Assembly: GCA_934569225.1 (NCBI GenBank)
Contig: CAKTKC010000008.1
Span: 1 to 64,000, forward strand
From: an uncultured Oscillospiraceae bacterium
GTDB taxonomy: Bacteria; Bacillota; Clostridia; Oscillospirales; Oscillospiraceae
DNA length: 64,000 nucleotides
Reading direction: 5' to 3'
Shown: piece after piece, positions 49,435 through 58,217 of the stretch
How the letters are laid out: each line of letters opens with the position of its first letter
How positions within the stretch are numbered: the first letter of the stretch is position 1
The notes under the pieces: generated by a model
Database searches by the model: none
Told to the model about the DNA's origin: nothing
What the model saw: the letters and a program-made list of their open reading frames with translations, nothing else
Position numbers and translations under genes: made by a program

Positions 49435-50802
49435 CTACGCCAGCCCCCCGGAAATCGCCGCCAGCGCCGCCGACAGCCGTTCCTCCTTCAGGCCGGAGTA
49501 ATTGATCACCAGACAGTGCAAATCTTCCGACTGGTCGTGGTAGTAGCTGCTCAAAGCTCTGACCCGGATGCCCAGCGTTGCCAGCTTTTCCGTCAGCGAC
49601 TGATCGGAAAGGGACGTATCCACGTTCAGCAGGAAATGCAGTCCCGCGTCCTGTTCCTGAATGGTCAGCTTGTGGGAAAAGCTGCAATTTTCCAGCAGAG
49701 AAACCACGGTATTCCGGCGGCTTTTGTAGAATTTCCGCATTCGGTTGATGTGCTTCTCAAAAAAGCCCCGGCCTATAAACCGCGCCAGCGTGTATTGCTC
49801 AAAGCTGGGAACGGTGCAGCTGTAGAACCCCAGCTTCTGCTGGAACGCCGCCATCAGCCCCGCGGGCAGCACCATGTAGCTGATTCGGATGGAGGGCGCA
49901 AGGCTCTTGGAGAAGCTGTTCATGTAGATCACCCGTCCGCCGTCGTCCAGGGACTGCATGGCGGGTACGGGATGGGCGTCGAAGCGGAATTCCGAGTCGT
50001 AGTCGTCCTCGATGATCCATTTTTCGCCCCCATTTGCCCAGTCCAGCAGCTCCCGTCTCCGGCTCACCGGGGTGACGATGCCGGTTGGAAAGTGGTGGGA
50101 GGGGGAGATGTGCAGCACGTCGGCGCTGCCGAGACTTTCCGGGAGGACGCCCCGGTCGTCCATGGCGGCGCTGACGGTCTGAACGCCCCCGGCGGCGTAG
50201 ATCTTCCGGATTTTTCCGTACCCCGGCTCCTCCACTGCGTAGACCTTCTCCCGCCCCAGCAACTGGATCAGAAGATTGTACAGAAAGTCCGTTCCCGCGC
50301 CGATCAGGATGTTCTCCGGATCCACCCGCATTCCCCGGAAGGCCGCCAGATGTCCGGCAATGGCTTGCCGCAGCTCCGGGATGCCCCGGTTGGGCAGGGG
50401 CGCGAGAAGCGCTTCTCCAAAGTCCAGCATGACCTCCCGCTGCAACCGCGACCAGACGGAGAAGGGAAACTGCTCCGTGCCGTTGGCGGTCAGGTCGAGA
50501 AGGCAGGCTGCGTCCTCCTTCGGGCGGCACACCGGGGCGGCGGGCACCGGGGCGCGGCGCTCCACCGTCTCCACGAAATAGCCCACCTTCTCCTTTGAGC
50601 AGATGTAGCCCTCGGACAGCAGCTGGCTGTAGGCGGTTTCCACGGTGATCTTGCTGACCTCCAGATTCTCCGCCAGCGCCCGTTTTGAGGGCAGCTTTTC
50701 CCCGGGACGCAGCGCCCCGGACAGAATATCCCCCCGGATGCAGCGGTAAAGCGCTTCATAAAGGGGGACACCCGGGGATTTTTTCAGCTCGTAGGTTAAC
50801 AT
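49435..50802 (-). CDS. MocR/PdxR-family regulator (GntR HTH + aminotransferase domain)
   Basis: This 455-residue protein has an N-terminal GntR winged helix (about 1-78, with PSKRALAENLEVSKITVETAY) and a class I aminotransferase-like domain (about 105-455) with the PLP lysine in NSFSKSLAPSIRISY (about 300). MocR proteins use PLP or a PLP-amino acid adduct as effector and often control pyridoxal, GABA or taurine genes. No such target is next to it, so the regulon is unknown; autoregulation is usual. The ATG at 50802 has AAGGAGAAG upstream. Confidence 0.9.
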   Translation of the reverse strand: MLTYELKKSPGVPLYEALYRCIRGDILSGALRPGEKLPSKRALAENLEVSKITVETAYSQLLSEGYICSKEKVGYFVETVERRAPVPAAPVCRPKEDAACLLDLTANGTEQFPFSVWSRLQREVMLDFGEALLAPLPNRGIPELRQAIAGHLAAFRGMRVDPENILIGAGTDFLYNLLIQLLGREKVYAVEEPGYGKIRKIYAAGGVQTVSAAMDDRGVLPESLGSADVLHISPSHHFPTGIVTPVSRRRELLDWANGGEKWIIEDDYDSEFRFDAHPVPAMQSLDDGGRVIYMNSFSKSLAPSIRISYMVLPAGLMAAFQQKLGFYSCTVPSFEQYTLARFIGRGFFEKHINRMRKFYKSRRNTVVSLLENCSFSHKLTIQEQDAGLHFLLNVDTSLSDQSLTEKLATLGIRVRALSSYYHDQSEDLHCLVINYSGLKEERLSAALAAISGGLA

Positions 50803-50870
50803 AACTTCTTCTCCTTGGGTGTAGGGAATTGAACTAACAGACGATTGGGATTTTTTACGGCGAACCGGTT

Positions 50871-51377
50871 TCACTGTCTATCTTCTGAAAGAATCCCATA
50901 AAGGTATAAATCCGCCCAGTTTCCCGAATTGTCTTTGGTTTGGCTTCTCTGTATTCCTTCCGGCTTCGTTCCAAGCTTTTCCATAAGATGAACGGATTTT
51001 ATTCCATCAATTGTTTCGGCAAACACTTTATGCGCATTCATCTTATCAAACGCATAGTCAATGACCGCTTTGCAGGATTCATAGGCGAAGCCCTGTCCCC
51101 AGAAATTCCTGTTGAAAAACCACCCGATTTCATATACGCCTTCGTTGAACCCGTTGAAAAGGATATATCCAATCACTTTGGCGGTTTCTTTGTGTACCGC
51201 AGCAACAGCACCCCTTTTTCCTATGCAGAACGTTTGCAGAAAGTCAGCCGTTTTCTCAATCGTATACACAGGCTCGCAATTCTTCATGGTTTCTTCATCG
51301 CCCAGAATATCCTGCATATCGTTTACATCATTCATCGTAAAATCACGAATGACCATTCTGTCGGTTTCAATATACAT
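50871..51377 (-). CDS. RimJ/RimL-type GNAT acetyltransferase
   Basis: This 168-residue acetyltransferase of the ribosomal-protein-alanine acetyltransferase-like group (IETDRMVIRDFTMND start, YEIGWFFNRNFWGQGFAYES acetyl-CoA segment near residue 88, HLMEKLGTKPEG near 133). The gene is noticeably more AT-rich than both neighbours, which suggests recent acquisition. The ATG at 51377 has AGGGG about nine bases upstream. The upstream part of the open frame overlaps the ATPase gene end and is not coding. Confidence 0.85.
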   Translation of the reverse strand: MYIETDRMVIRDFTMNDVNDMQDILGDEETMKNCEPVYTIEKTADFLQTFCIGKRGAVAAVHKETAKVIGYILFNGFNEGVYEIGWFFNRNFWGQGFAYESCKAVIDYAFDKMNAHKVFAETIDGIKSVHLMEKLGTKPEGIQRSQTKDNSGNWADLYLYGILSEDRQ

Positions 51378-51448
51378 TTTGGTTGCCCCTACAGATTTCA
51401 ATTTGTTAAATCCACGAAACGGATAACCCAGAAGCGTGGCAAGTCCCC

Positions 51449-53818
51449 TCACGCCTTTTCCCTGCGGAAGACACGGCGGAAAATCTTCTCGCCCCAGTCG
51501 AACAGGCGCTGCATGGCGAAAAATACCGTGGGGGTCATGAGCAGCAGCGTCAGCATCAGCAGCTTCGTCTGCACCGTGCCGGAACGCAGCTCGAACAGCT
51601 CCCCAAGGCAGGTGAACACAACGACCAGACACACCAGCATCCCACCCCACACGATCCTCCGGAACGCCCCGAAGGGCTTGCACACCTGAAACAGCACCAT
51701 CATGCCGACAACCGCGAGAATGCCCGCGCACACTGTGGCGATGGACTCCGCCGGGAGGTCAAAAACCACCATAAACGCCTGACACACCAGCACGGCAAAC
51801 ACGTTGGTCAGCCCGCCGGGGAACGCCCGGCGCAGAACCCCCCGGAGAAAATGCCCGGTCACCCGGTCGTAATTCGGTTCCATGGCGAGGAAAAACGAGG
51901 GAATGCCGATGGTCAGCGCGGAGATCACGGTTAAGTGCATGGGCTGCAAGGGATACGGCCAGTCCGTGAACAGGGAGATCACCGACAGAAACAGGGAGAA
52001 AATATTCTTCACAAGAAACAGCGTGGCCGCTCTCTGGATATTGTTGATGACCCGCCGCCCCTCCGCGACGATGCTGGGCATGGCGGCAAAATCGTTGTTC
52101 AGCAGCACGAGACTGCCCAACTGGCTGGCGGCCTGTGCGCCGGAACTGAAGGCAATGGAGCAGTCCGCCTGCTTCATGGCAAGCAGATCGTTGACGCCGT
52201 CGCCGGTCATGGCCACGGTGTGCCCCTGCTTTTGCAGCGCCGCTACCAGGCGGCGCTTCTTTTCCGGCGTCACCCGGCCAAAAACCGTGATTTCCGACAC
52301 CGCCCGGGAAAAATCCTCGTCGGTTTCCAGCGCGGAGGTGTCAATATAGCGTTCCGCGCCGGGAATGCCCGCCCGGGCGGCGATCAGGCTGGCGGTATGA
52401 GGATTGTCGCCGGATATGACCTTCACGGTCACGCCCTGACGGTCAAAATAGCCGAAGGTCTCAGCCGCCTGCTCCCGGATGCGGCCGCTGAGCAAAATCA
52501 GCGCCAGGGGCGCTACCAGCGTCGGGTCCAATGCGCCGGGGACGGGGTCGCCGTCATATCGGGCGGCCAGCAGCACGCGGCAGCCCTGCTCCGCCCAGCC
52601 GTCCACGGTGTCCCGGTATTCTTCAAACCGCTGCGCCAGAATGAATTCCGGCGCGCCCACCAGAAACGCGCCCTGCCCCGCGAACACCGCCCCGCTCCAC
52701 TTGGTCTCCGGGGAGAAGGGGATGCGCTTTTCGCAGACCCAGTCGGTTTCGCCGACAAACAGCTCGTGAATGGCCCTGCCCGTGGCGTTATCCGGTTCCG
52801 ATGCGCCGTACATGGCGGTGAGGACGGCTTCCAGATATTCCGGGTCGCCGCCCACCAGGGGGACGATGTTTTCCACTTCCATGTCCGGCTCGGTGATGGT
52901 GCCGGTTTTGTCCACGCACAGCACGTCCACCCGCGCCAGCGTCTCGATGCAGTTCATGTCCTGCACCAGCACCTTTTTCCGGCTCAGCTTCACGGCCGAC
53001 GCCGCCATGGCGATGGAGGTCAGCAGATACAGCCCCTCGGGGATCATCCCCACCAGCGCCGCGACGGTGCCCTCCACGCTGCTTTCCAGCCCCAGCTTCA
53101 GGACGCAGAACTCCTGGTAGAACAGAATAATGCCCACCGGCACCAGCGCGATGCCAACGGCCAGAATCAGCTTGTCCAGAGAGCGCATCATTTCCGATTT
53201 CTTCGCACTGGGGTTTTTCTGGGCTTCCCGGGAAAGCTGGGCGGCGAAGGAATCCCCGCCCACGGCGGTAAACTGCACCCGCCCCCGGCCGGAGAGAATG
53301 GCCGAGCCGGATTTGACCTGATCCCCGGGAACCTTCGTCACCGCGTCGGCTTCGCCGGTGAGCAGCGACTCATCCACCCACATTTCCCCGCTGCGCAGGA
53401 TTCCGTCGGCGGGAAGGGTGTCGCCGGAGGCAAATTCGGCGATATCGTCCTTGACAATGGCCTCCGGGGAGATTTCCTGCTTTGTCCCATTCCGGATGAC
53501 GGCGACGGGGCGTTCCGCCACCAGCGTCAGCCGCTCCACCGCCCGCTTGGCGCGGATCTCCTGAATGATGCCGATGACGGTATTGATCACTGCCACCACC
53601 AGAAAGCCCATGTTCAGGATGCTGGAGCCGCCGATGACGAGCATCACGGCCAGAATCACGAAAATCAGGTTAAAAAAGGTGAAGCAGTGGGTCAGTACGA
53701 TTTCTTTTTCGCTTTTGCCGGAATAGGCCGGCTTTCCGGCTGGGGTGCGGGACTGAACCTGTTCGTCGGTCAGCCCCAGCGCCGGGTCGATCTCCGGTAT
53801 CAAATCTCTTTCTTCCAT
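51449..53818 (-). CDS. P-type cation ATPase (CtpE/MgtA-like)
   Basis: This 789-residue P-type ATPase has the A-domain loop DESLLTGEAD (about 152-161), the phosphorylation motif CVDKTGTIT (about 305) and the hinge TGDGVNDLLAMKQADC (about 540). Helix M4 carries VGMIPEGLYLLTS, the PEGL ion-binding type seen in calcium/magnesium-like ATPases; the protein ends with about six helices. Ion specificity cannot be fixed; CtpE-like members take up Ca2+. It is 16 bases from the thiamine pyrophosphokinase gene, on the same strand. Confidence 0.88.
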   Translation of the reverse strand: MEERDLIPEIDPALGLTDEQVQSRTPAGKPAYSGKSEKEIVLTHCFTFFNLIFVILAVMLVIGGSSILNMGFLVVAVINTVIGIIQEIRAKRAVERLTLVAERPVAVIRNGTKQEISPEAIVKDDIAEFASGDTLPADGILRSGEMWVDESLLTGEADAVTKVPGDQVKSGSAILSGRGRVQFTAVGGDSFAAQLSREAQKNPSAKKSEMMRSLDKLILAVGIALVPVGIILFYQEFCVLKLGLESSVEGTVAALVGMIPEGLYLLTSIAMAASAVKLSRKKVLVQDMNCIETLARVDVLCVDKTGTITEPDMEVENIVPLVGGDPEYLEAVLTAMYGASEPDNATGRAIHELFVGETDWVCEKRIPFSPETKWSGAVFAGQGAFLVGAPEFILAQRFEEYRDTVDGWAEQGCRVLLAARYDGDPVPGALDPTLVAPLALILLSGRIREQAAETFGYFDRQGVTVKVISGDNPHTASLIAARAGIPGAERYIDTSALETDEDFSRAVSEITVFGRVTPEKKRRLVAALQKQGHTVAMTGDGVNDLLAMKQADCSIAFSSGAQAASQLGSLVLLNNDFAAMPSIVAEGRRVINNIQRAATLFLVKNIFSLFLSVISLFTDWPYPLQPMHLTVISALTIGIPSFFLAMEPNYDRVTGHFLRGVLRRAFPGGLTNVFAVLVCQAFMVVFDLPAESIATVCAGILAVVGMMVLFQVCKPFGAFRRIVWGGMLVCLVVVFTCLGELFELRSGTVQTKLLMLTLLLMTPTVFFAMQRLFDWGEKIFRRVFRREKA

Positions 53819-53834
53819 GGAGTGTGCCTCCTGA

Positions 53835-54470
53835 TTATTTGACCGGTTCGGGGAATCCGGCAGCTTTGTCCCAGATGACGAGCAAGCTGCCGTCCTTCAC
53901 CGAAATTCGCGCCGGTTCCCCGGTAAAATGGTTGCTGACGCCCAGCGGAAAGCCGCTGGTGAGCACGCCGTTCTCCAGCGCGTAATACAGCCCTCGCTCC
54001 GTCACGCCCCGGGCGTCCGCGCCCATGCAGAAGACGGACAGGTTTCCGCTCCGTCCTGCCGGGAAGGCAATTCCGCCGTTTTTGACGACGGTGACGATCG
54101 ACCGGCTGCCCACAAGATAGCCCACGGCACCACGGTCGGCGAGAAATTGCAGCGTCTGAAAATTGGCAACGGTGTGGTCAAGCCTGGGGCCGTCCAGACT
54201 TCCGTAAAGCACGAACTCTCGATACCCCAGCTCCAGCCCCCGTCGAACGGCGAGCATGGCGTCGGTATCGTCCTTCTCCACCGGGAACACCTCGGCACCC
54301 GGCGGGGTGAAGCCCAGCGAGTCAAAGTCCCCGATGATCTCGTTCGGTTCGATTCCCAGTTTTCGGGTATGTCTTAAGCCGCCGTCGGCGGCGAGGATGT
54401 AGTCGTCTTTTTCCAGCGGCCGCGCCAGCGCGTCAAACTCCGCGGCGCAGAAAATCACACAGCAGCCCAT
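53835..54470 (-). CDS. thiN: Thiamine pyrophosphokinase
   Basis: This enzyme transfers pyrophosphate from ATP to thiamine to make TPP. The 211-residue protein has the family motifs ILAADGGLRHTRKLG (about 24-38), IIGDFDSL (about 45-52), EKDDTDAMLAV (about 65-75) and GSLDGPRLDHTVANFQTL (about 89-106), and a small C-terminal beta domain. In many Firmicutes this gene follows rpe and rsgA; here it is separate, downstream of repeat B2. The start at 54470 has GGGAGGGAAG upstream. Confidence 0.92.
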   Translation of the reverse strand: MGCCVIFCAAEFDALARPLEKDDYILAADGGLRHTRKLGIEPNEIIGDFDSLGFTPPGAEVFPVEKDDTDAMLAVRRGLELGYREFVLYGSLDGPRLDHTVANFQTLQFLADRGAVGYLVGSRSIVTVVKNGGIAFPAGRSGNLSVFCMGADARGVTERGLYYALENGVLTSGFPLGVSNHFTGEPARISVKDGSLLVIWDKAAGFPEPVK

Positions 54471-54485
54471 GGTCTTCCCTCCCGT

Positions 54486-54647
54486 GGAACCTCTGGATCA
54501 ATCGTCTTCGGCTGAGCAGCGGATCTTTTCCTCTATCCGTGCAGTTTCAAAAGTGGGAAATACATACAGTATTCCTCCACTTTTGAAACTTTCGTCTAGA
54601 GGAAAATCTCTCGCTGTCAGCTCTCGCCGATTGAATCAGAGCTTCCT
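54486..54647 (+). repeat. Family B hairpin repeat, copy 2 (diverged inner arm)
   Basis: It shares terminal and outer parts with the other copies (GGATCTTTTCC, AATCTCTCGCT, CGCCGATTGAATCAGAGCTTCC in pieces), but the inner arm, elsewhere GGTATCGAAAACG-like, is GTTTCAAAAGTGG here and pairs perfectly with CCACTTTTGAAAC. It lies between the ABC ATPase and thiamine pyrophosphokinase genes. Confidence 0.82.
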
Positions 54648-54770
54648 ATTTTTCCTATTTTACCACATTTTACTGCAAAGAAAAGGGGCAGGGGTGTAAA
54701 CAGTTCTTTAATTTTGCGGTGTTGCCGTAATGAAACGGCGTGACCTTTGCGGTCGCGCCGTCCTTGTACA
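54648..54770. other. AT-rich intergenic stretch downstream of the ABC operon
   Basis: It holds no gene. It may carry the 3' end of the ABC transporter transcript and a promoter for the thiamine pyrophosphokinase gene, but I see no clear motif. Confidence 0.4.
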
Positions 54771-55565
54771 TTATTCCGCGCTGAACAGAATGCGGTCATT
54801 GCTGACACCCTGCTCGTGAAACACCTTCAATAGCTGCTCCGTGGTCATGTTCTCCCGCTCTGCGCCCGCCAGCTCCAGAACGATCTGTCCGTTGTTCATC
54901 ATAATGGTGCGGTTGCCCAGGGACAGCGCCGAGGGAATGTTGTGGGTGATCATCAGGCAGGTGATGTGGTTCTCTGCCACGATCTTCTTTGTCAGGGCAA
55001 GCACCTTTTCCGCCGTAGCGGGGTCGAGGGCGGCAGTGTGTTCGTCCAGAAGCAGCAGCTTGGGCGTCACCAGCGTCGCCATCAGCAGCGTCAGCGCCTG
55101 ACGCTGACCGCCGGACAGCAGACCCACCGGGTGATCCATCCGGTCTTCCAGCCCCAGCTCCAGCTGCGCCAGCTTTTCCCGGAATCCGGCGCGATCCTTC
55201 GCCGTGACCACGGAGAAGGGCGACCGTTTTTCCGACGCCCGCAGATAGGCCAGCGCCAGATTTTCCTCGATGGTCATGCTGGGGGCGGTGCCTTTCAGGG
55301 GATCCTGAAAGAGCCGGCCAATGAATTTGCTGCGCTTGTAATCCGGAAGATTGGTGATATTCTCCCCGTCCAGGCGGATGGTGCCCTCGTCCACTACGAA
55401 CGAACCGGCAATCGCCCCGAACAGGGTGGATTTGCCCGCGCCGTTGGAGCCGAGAATGGTGACAAAATCGCCGCTATTTAAGTGCAGGTCAACGCCGTTC
55501 AGGGCTTTTTTCTCGTTGACGGTGCCGGGGTTGAAGGTTTTGGAAATGTGACTGATTTGCAGCAT
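54771..55565 (-). CDS. ABC transporter ATP-binding protein (TrpZ-like)
   Basis: This 264-residue ABC ATPase has Walker A GSNGAGKST (about 39-47), signature LSGGQRQALTLLMA (about 146), Walker B LLLLDEHTA (about 169) and the H-loop His in LMITHN. The start ATG overlaps the permease stop (TGATG). It energises the importer formed with the permease at 55565-56452 and the binding protein at 56700-57746. The T-box upstream of the operon suggests tryptophan as substrate (see there). Confidence 0.92.
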   Translation of the reverse strand: MLQISHISKTFNPGTVNEKKALNGVDLHLNSGDFVTILGSNGAGKSTLFGAIAGSFVVDEGTIRLDGENITNLPDYKRSKFIGRLFQDPLKGTAPSMTIEENLALAYLRASEKRSPFSVVTAKDRAGFREKLAQLELGLEDRMDHPVGLLSGGQRQALTLLMATLVTPKLLLLDEHTAALDPATAEKVLALTKKIVAENHITCLMITHNIPSALSLGNRTIMMNNGQIVLELAGAERENMTTEQLLKVFHEQGVSNDRILFSAE

Positions 55566-56452
55566 CAGGCTTTCCCTCCTTTGGTTGCGGGGCGGACTGC
55601 GGACTTGATGGCCGGCAGGCCGATGGCCAGCGCCACGATGACGGCGGAGATCAGCTTCAGGCATTCGCTGGGTAGATCAAGCCGCAGGGCGATGGCGATA
55701 ATAAACCGGTAGAGAATGGAGCCGAGGATCGCCCCCAGCGCCTTCATCCAGGTCTTGCCTCTGGGCATCAGGGTCTCGCCGATGATCAAGGACGCCAGGC
55801 CGATGATGACCATGCCGGTGCCAAGATTGATGTCGGCGGTCTTCTGATACTGCGCCAGTACCGCGCCGCTGAGGGCGGTCATGGCATTGGACAGGCACAG
55901 TCCCACGGTGACGGTAAAGGCCGTGTTAATAGAGGATGCCCGCACCATATCCGGGTTATCCCCGGTGGCGCGGATGGACAGCCCCAGCCGGGTTTTCAGG
56001 AACAGCGTCAGCAGGATCCCGATGGCGACGGTCAGCACCGCCGCAGGGATCAGCTTGTAAAAGCTTCCGAGATAGGGCTTCACCAGGGAGAACATCGTGT
56101 CGGCCTTTACCATACTGACGTTGGAGGAAAAGCCCATCACCGCCAGATTCACGGTGTACAGCCCGGTGTTGGTGATGATACCGGCCAGGATGGAGGGGAT
56201 TTTCAGCTTCGTCTGCAAAAAGGCCGTGATGAACCCGGCGCAGGCGCCCGCGAGCATGGCGGCGGGAAGCGCCAGCAGGGGGTGTCCGGCCACGGCGATG
56301 GTGGCGGACACGGCGCAGCCCAGGGTGAACGCACCGTCGGTGGTCATATCGGCGATGTTCAGGATCCGGAAGCTGAGAAACAGCGCCAGGGCGACCAAGG
56401 CGTAGATACAGCCCAGCTCCAGCGCGCTCATGATAACGGCGGTTGAGATCAT
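55565..56452 (-). CDS. ABC transporter permease (TrpY-like)
   Basis: This 295-residue protein has eight to nine membrane helices and a fold of the branched-chain amino-acid/ribose permease class (LivH/M-like), as in other transporters whose binding protein belongs to the ABC_sub_bind (PF04392) family. GCAVSATIAVAGHPLLALPAA and TGDNPDMVRASSIN are recognisable segments; the latter is the coupling loop. The ATG at 56452 has GGAGGGG upstream, and repeat A3 ends 18 bases before this start. Confidence 0.88.
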   Translation of the reverse strand: MISTAVIMSALELGCIYALVALALFLSFRILNIADMTTDGAFTLGCAVSATIAVAGHPLLALPAAMLAGACAGFITAFLQTKLKIPSILAGIITNTGLYTVNLAVMGFSSNVSMVKADTMFSLVKPYLGSFYKLIPAAVLTVAIGILLTLFLKTRLGLSIRATGDNPDMVRASSINTAFTVTVGLCLSNAMTALSGAVLAQYQKTADINLGTGMVIIGLASLIIGETLMPRGKTWMKALGAILGSILYRFIIAIALRLDLPSECLKLISAVIVALAIGLPAIKSAVRPATKGGKA

Positions 56453-56470
56453 GGTTGACCCCTCCTTCTA

Positions 56471-56638
56471 ATACTATTTCCTGATTAAAATCTTGATTTT
56501 AATCAGGAAGGCATCGCCTGATGGCGCTGCCCGTTTTGTGATTTATAAGGGAAGAAATCACAAAACACGTCTCATATGAACTCCATGCCCTTCGGACAAT
56601 TAAAATCTTTTCTAAAGATTTTAATTGGAGTTCCGTAT
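56471..56638 (-). repeat. Family A structured repeat, copy 3
   Basis: This 168-bp copy in the sense direction of the ABC operon lies between the binding-protein and permease genes. The small hairpin reads GTCC-GAA-GGGC, again pairing through a G-U. ATACT and GTAT form its ends. Confidence 0.88.
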
Positions 56639-56653
56639 AAAAACAGCATGGTT

Positions 56654-56674
56654 GGGAGGGGCGCTGCCCCTCCC
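56654..56674 (-). terminator. Intra-operon hairpin after the binding-protein gene
   Basis: A perfect 9-bp stem (GGGAGGGGC with GCCCCTCCC) lies 26 bases after the binding-protein stop on the minus strand; a T-run follows about ten bases later. It is likely a partial terminator that lowers permease/ATPase expression relative to the binding protein. Confidence 0.6.
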
Positions 56675-56699
56675 GATTGTGTGGTTTTTCTTTGTCAGT

Positions 56700-57746
56700 T
56701 TATTCGCCGGTCTTGACCTCTACCACGGTGTTGGCCATGGAAGCGAAGGCGCTGTAGTCAATGCCCAGGGTGGCGGCGGTCTCGGTGTTGACGGTGATGA
56801 TGCCGCCGTCCATTACGTGGAATTCGGGAACCGCGCCGCCCAGCAGGATGTCCATGGCCATGTCGGCGGTGTAGGTGCCAAGCTCGGTGTAGTTGACGCC
56901 GCAGGTGGCGAAAGCGCCGGCGGCCACGAAGGAATCCGCGCCGGTGTAGTGGGGGATGCCCGCCTCGTTCAGGGTTTCGGCGACGGTAACTTCGGCGGCC
57001 ATGACCACGTTATCGGTGGGGGTGAAGACCGCGTCCACGCGACCGACCATGGAGGCGGCGGCTTCTACAATCTCGCCGCTGGTGTTGCCGGTCTTTTCCA
57101 CGAAGTCGATCTGCTTTTCCTTCAGGTAAGCCTTGGCCTCTGCGATGGGGGTGGTGGAGTTGGCTTCGGAGTTGGAGTACAGCAGGCCGACGGTCTTGAT
57201 GTCGGGGTAGGCGGCCAGCATCATGTCCAGAATGAAGGCGGTGTTCAGGGCATCGGAGGTGCCGGTGACGTTACTAAGGCCGGTGAGGCCGGCGGCTTCG
57301 GGGTCGGAAATGGCGGCGTAGACAATGGGAATGTCGGTGCCGTCGGCGGCGGTGACCATGCACTGGGCGGCGAGCGTTGCGATGGGGATGATCAGGTCAA
57401 CGCCGTCGCCTACCACCTGCGCACCGATCTGGTTCAGGACGGTGGCATCGTTCTGGCCGTTGAACTCCTGAATGTTGACCTTGATGCCCTTTTCCTGCGC
57501 CAGCGTCTGAAGCTGGGCGACGATGGCGGTGCGGATCTCATCCAGAGAAGCATGATCCAGCTGCTGGACGATGGCGACGTTGAATTCCTGGGCTGCTGGG
57601 GTGGTATCGGCGGCGGTTTCAGCAGTTGCCGCGGAAGTGGGGGCAGCGGTGGGGGCGGCGGTTTCGGCAGTGGTGGATGCCTTGCATCCGGCGAACATGG
57701 TGAGCATCATCATAACGGACAGAACCAGAGAAATAACCTTTTTCAT
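56700..57746 (-). CDS. ABC substrate-binding lipoprotein (ABC_sub_bind, TrpX-like)
   Basis: This 348-residue protein has a lipoprotein signal peptide (MKKVISLVLSVMMMLTMFAGC; lipobox Cys21), a Thr/Ala-rich linker (about 24-55) and a two-lobe periplasmic-binding-protein fold of the ABC_sub_bind family (GDGVDLIIPIATLAAQC, TVGLLYSNSEANS, VFTPTDNVV). Known members of this family with T-box leaders are predicted tryptophan importers (TrpX). The ATG at 57746 has AAAAAGGAG upstream and overlaps a possible leader ORF. First gene of the binding protein-permease-ATPase operon. Confidence 0.9.
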   Translation of the reverse strand: MKKVISLVLSVMMMLTMFAGCKASTTAETAAPTAAPTSAATAETAADTTPAAQEFNVAIVQQLDHASLDEIRTAIVAQLQTLAQEKGIKVNIQEFNGQNDATVLNQIGAQVVGDGVDLIIPIATLAAQCMVTAADGTDIPIVYAAISDPEAAGLTGLSNVTGTSDALNTAFILDMMLAAYPDIKTVGLLYSNSEANSTTPIAEAKAYLKEKQIDFVEKTGNTSGEIVEAAASMVGRVDAVFTPTDNVVMAAEVTVAETLNEAGIPHYTGADSFVAAGAFATCGVNYTELGTYTADMAMDILLGGAVPEFHVMDGGIITVNTETAATLGIDYSAFASMANTVVEVKTGE

Positions 57747-57841
57747 AATAAAACTCCTTTTTGATAGTAAAATAATTGTTGGCTGGATTTGTGGGTTCTT
57801 GCTGGGGTCGCCATCGTCTGCCGGGAGCATACATGAGGCAT
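57743..57841 (-). CDS. Possible 32-residue leader ORF before the binding-protein gene
   Basis: Between the T-box terminator and the binding-protein gene an ATG at 57841 follows GGAAAGGAG and opens a 32-codon frame (MPHVCSRQTMATPARTHKSS...) whose TGA overlaps the next start as ATGA. There is no Trp codon and the spacing to the ribosome binding site is short (2-4 bases). It may be a translational-coupling leader or chance. Confidence 0.25.
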   Translation of the reverse strand: MPHVCSRQTMATPARTHKSSQQLFYYQKGVLL

Positions 57842-57874
57842 TTCTCCTTTCCGTAAAGTATAATAAAGGGTAAC

Positions 57875-58150
57875 AAAAAAGTCCTTGTTCCCCTAAGGGA
57901 ACAAGGACAGAAAAAACAATTTCTGCGGTACCACCTTGTTTGCCGGAAATCCGACCGCTCTGCACAGCGCCAACACGCCGTCTGCCCGTTAACGCTGGCA
58001 ACGCGTCAGAAGATACTCTGGTCACCCATTTCCCTCTGCCCTCGGCGGCCCATTTGCTGCCCCGCTTTTCGCTCTGCTCTCAGCTATGCAGAACTCTCTG
58101 TGGATGCGCCTTGCAGCTTTACTTCCGCTTCGTTGGTTTCAATTTATGTT
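57875..58150 (-). promoter_or_regulatory. T-box leader controlling the ABC importer, specifier probably TGG (Trp)
   Basis: On the minus strand the leader has an AGAGAG...GCTGAGAG-type stem I, the T-box sequence AAGGTGGTACCGC (57937-57925) and a perfect 12-bp terminator hairpin (57908-57881) followed by six Ts. In the 3' side of stem I the usual GAA-N-codon pattern reads GAA-A-TGG (58032-58026), which makes Trp the likely amino acid. The bulge TGGT would pair best with a tRNA whose discriminator is A, while tRNA-Trp normally has G; a G-U pair is possible. Confidence 0.85.
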
Positions 58151-58156
58151 ACGCCC

Positions 58157-58185
58157 TTTATACATCATTTGTGTACGTTTGTCAA
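58157..58185 (-). promoter_or_regulatory. Promoter of the T-box/ABC transporter operon
   Basis: Minus strand: TTGACA (58185-58180), 17 bases, TATAAA (58162-58157). Confidence 0.85.
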
Positions 58186-58217
58186 GAACTTTTTTTCGCG
58201 TGACACGGACTTTTTTC

